Assembly: GCF_017104715.1 (NCBI RefSeq)
Contig: NZ_JAAGPI010000004.1
Location: 124,001 to 188,000, forward strand
Length of the DNA stretch: 64,000 nt
Direction: 5' to 3'
Source of the DNA: Burkholderia sp. Ac-20365
GTDB taxonomy: Bacteria; Pseudomonadota; Gammaproteobacteria; Burkholderiales; Burkholderiaceae
Made by a program: the position numbers and the translations under genes. Positions 63,441 to 64,000 of this stretch are shown in pieces. The notes below the pieces were generated by a model, which had not been told where the DNA came from, did not search any database, and saw only the letters and a program-made list of their open reading frames with translations. Position 1 is the stretch's first letter. The number at the start of each line of letters is the position of its first letter.

Positions 63441-64000
63441 ATGGCAGGCAGCCGGTCCACTGCGTCGCTGACGCGCCTTATCAACTGGAAAGCGTTCGCC
63501 GCACTGTGTATTGCGTGCATCGGCTTGCTTACGATATCGGAGGCTCACGCAAGCGTTCTGGGCTCGATCTTGGGGTCCGGCGGGTGCTCGACATCCCCGG
63601 CATGGAAAGCGGAGGCGCAGACGTTCACGAAGGTTGTGGACACAATGCTTGCTCCTTTCAATGACGCTGACAGCGTCATATCCAGCACGGCGTTCGATAT
63701 CGCCAACAATCTGATGGGCGGCGCATACGTGTTGGGCGGCATTCTCGCTAGCGGGTACTTTCTCTGGGCGACCTTGCGGTATATAGCAGACAGCCAGGAA
63801 AATTACATGTCGCTGGTAATGGATGCGCTCATTCCGGTCGCAATCGGAGCGGCGGTCCTGAAGAACTACACGTCGGTCATCACTGGCGTGCAGAACATCT
63901 TCAAGTCGATGTTGGTCGGGTCATTGAGCAACGGGCTCACAGGTCAGATCGCCCAGCTGTTTGCCAACTTCATGAGCGGCCTCGCCAACGGGTTCCTTGG
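63441..64000 (+). CDS. VirB6/TrbL-like membrane protein (3' end outside window)
   Basis: The open frame from the ATG at 63441 begins MAGSRSTASLTRLINWKAFA, has a signal-like segment, then hydrophobic spans near YVLGGILASGYFLWATL and LIPVAIGAAVLKNYTSVI, and runs to the edge. This fits VirB6/TrbL, the polytopic inner-membrane channel component. It follows the virB5-like gene by 2 bases. Confidence 0.75.
   Translation, partial: MAGSRSTASLTRLINWKAFAALCIACIGLLTISEAHASVLGSILGSGGCSTSPAWKAEAQTFTKVVDTMLAPFNDADSVISSTAFDIANNLMGGAYVLGGILASGYFLWATLRYIADSQENYMSLVMDALIPVAIGAAVLKNYTSVITGVQNIFKSMLVGSLSNGLTGQIAQLFANFMSGLANGFL

Noticed and set aside
1..64000. tRNA, rRNA, transposase or insertion-sequence genes
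   Set aside because: None was found by eye; no DDE transposase motif or terminal repeat pair was visible. A tool-based search could still find small or degraded copies.

Overview
The window reads as part of a large, low-copy plasmid or secondary replicon from a high-GC betaproteobacterium of the order Burkholderiales (Burkholderia, Paraburkholderia, Caballeronia or a close relative). The evidence is the ImuA type at the left edge, the HU protein with an Ala/Lys-rich tail, the DUF3304 lipoprotein, the ParA/ParB/Rep_3 backbone and the codon style. No rRNA, tRNA, CRISPR array or transposase was found. The left and right ends cut through genes (imuA and a virB6/trbL-like gene).

Layout. 1-650: 5' part of an SOS-mutagenesis gene imuA under a LexA box. 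865-3529: a three-gene operon ending in a PD-(D/E)XK nuclease. 3600-7963: small membrane, secreted and lipoprotein genes, a CoiA-like nuclease and an LRAT-like protein. 8046-12148: a minus-strand run with an XRE regulator and an unusual protein made of five S1 RNA-binding domains. 12724-16518: a hypothetical gene, an HU-like nucleoid protein and a membrane protein. 17370-23997: four large uncharacterised accessory genes. 24586-28118: a GNAT-like gene, a small gene and a tyrosine recombinase. 28165-34246: small accessory genes, a lipoprotein/secreted/DUF3304 operon and a protein with tandem XRE-like HTH domains and a sigma-like HTH. 34643-35379: two small stand-alone genes. 35577-38738: an ERCC4 nuclease, HNH nuclease and glycosylase-like cluster. 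40966-44258: PLD-like, HEPN-like and ATP-grasp genes. 45376-46695: a membrane protein.

Backbone. parA-parB (48791 to 46951, minus strand) face a gene-free stretch of about 1.5 kb that holds 13 copies of a 16-bp palindrome, the likely centromere (parS cluster). Next come a Rep_3-type initiator gene (minus) and an origin region of about 1.5 kb with at least 17 iterons in changing orientation and one perfect DnaA box. From 54046 to the right edge runs a conjugation module: a TraI_2-like protein that seems to lack the relaxase metal ligands, the coupling protein TraD, a DUF4400 protein, then VirB11, VirB2, VirB3, VirB4, VirB5/TrbJ and VirB6/TrbL homologues in tightly packed, mostly overlapping order.

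The least expected pattern spans loci. Four unrelated accessory genes (starts at 13614, 24586, 34643 and 35128) carry the same type of 5' leader: an anti-Shine-Dalgarno strand, a short GC hairpin, then the Shine-Dalgarno sequence. Three of the four units end in a hairpin followed by a T-tract and the fourth (34643) in a hairpin without one. This points to a shared translational switch on this replicon.
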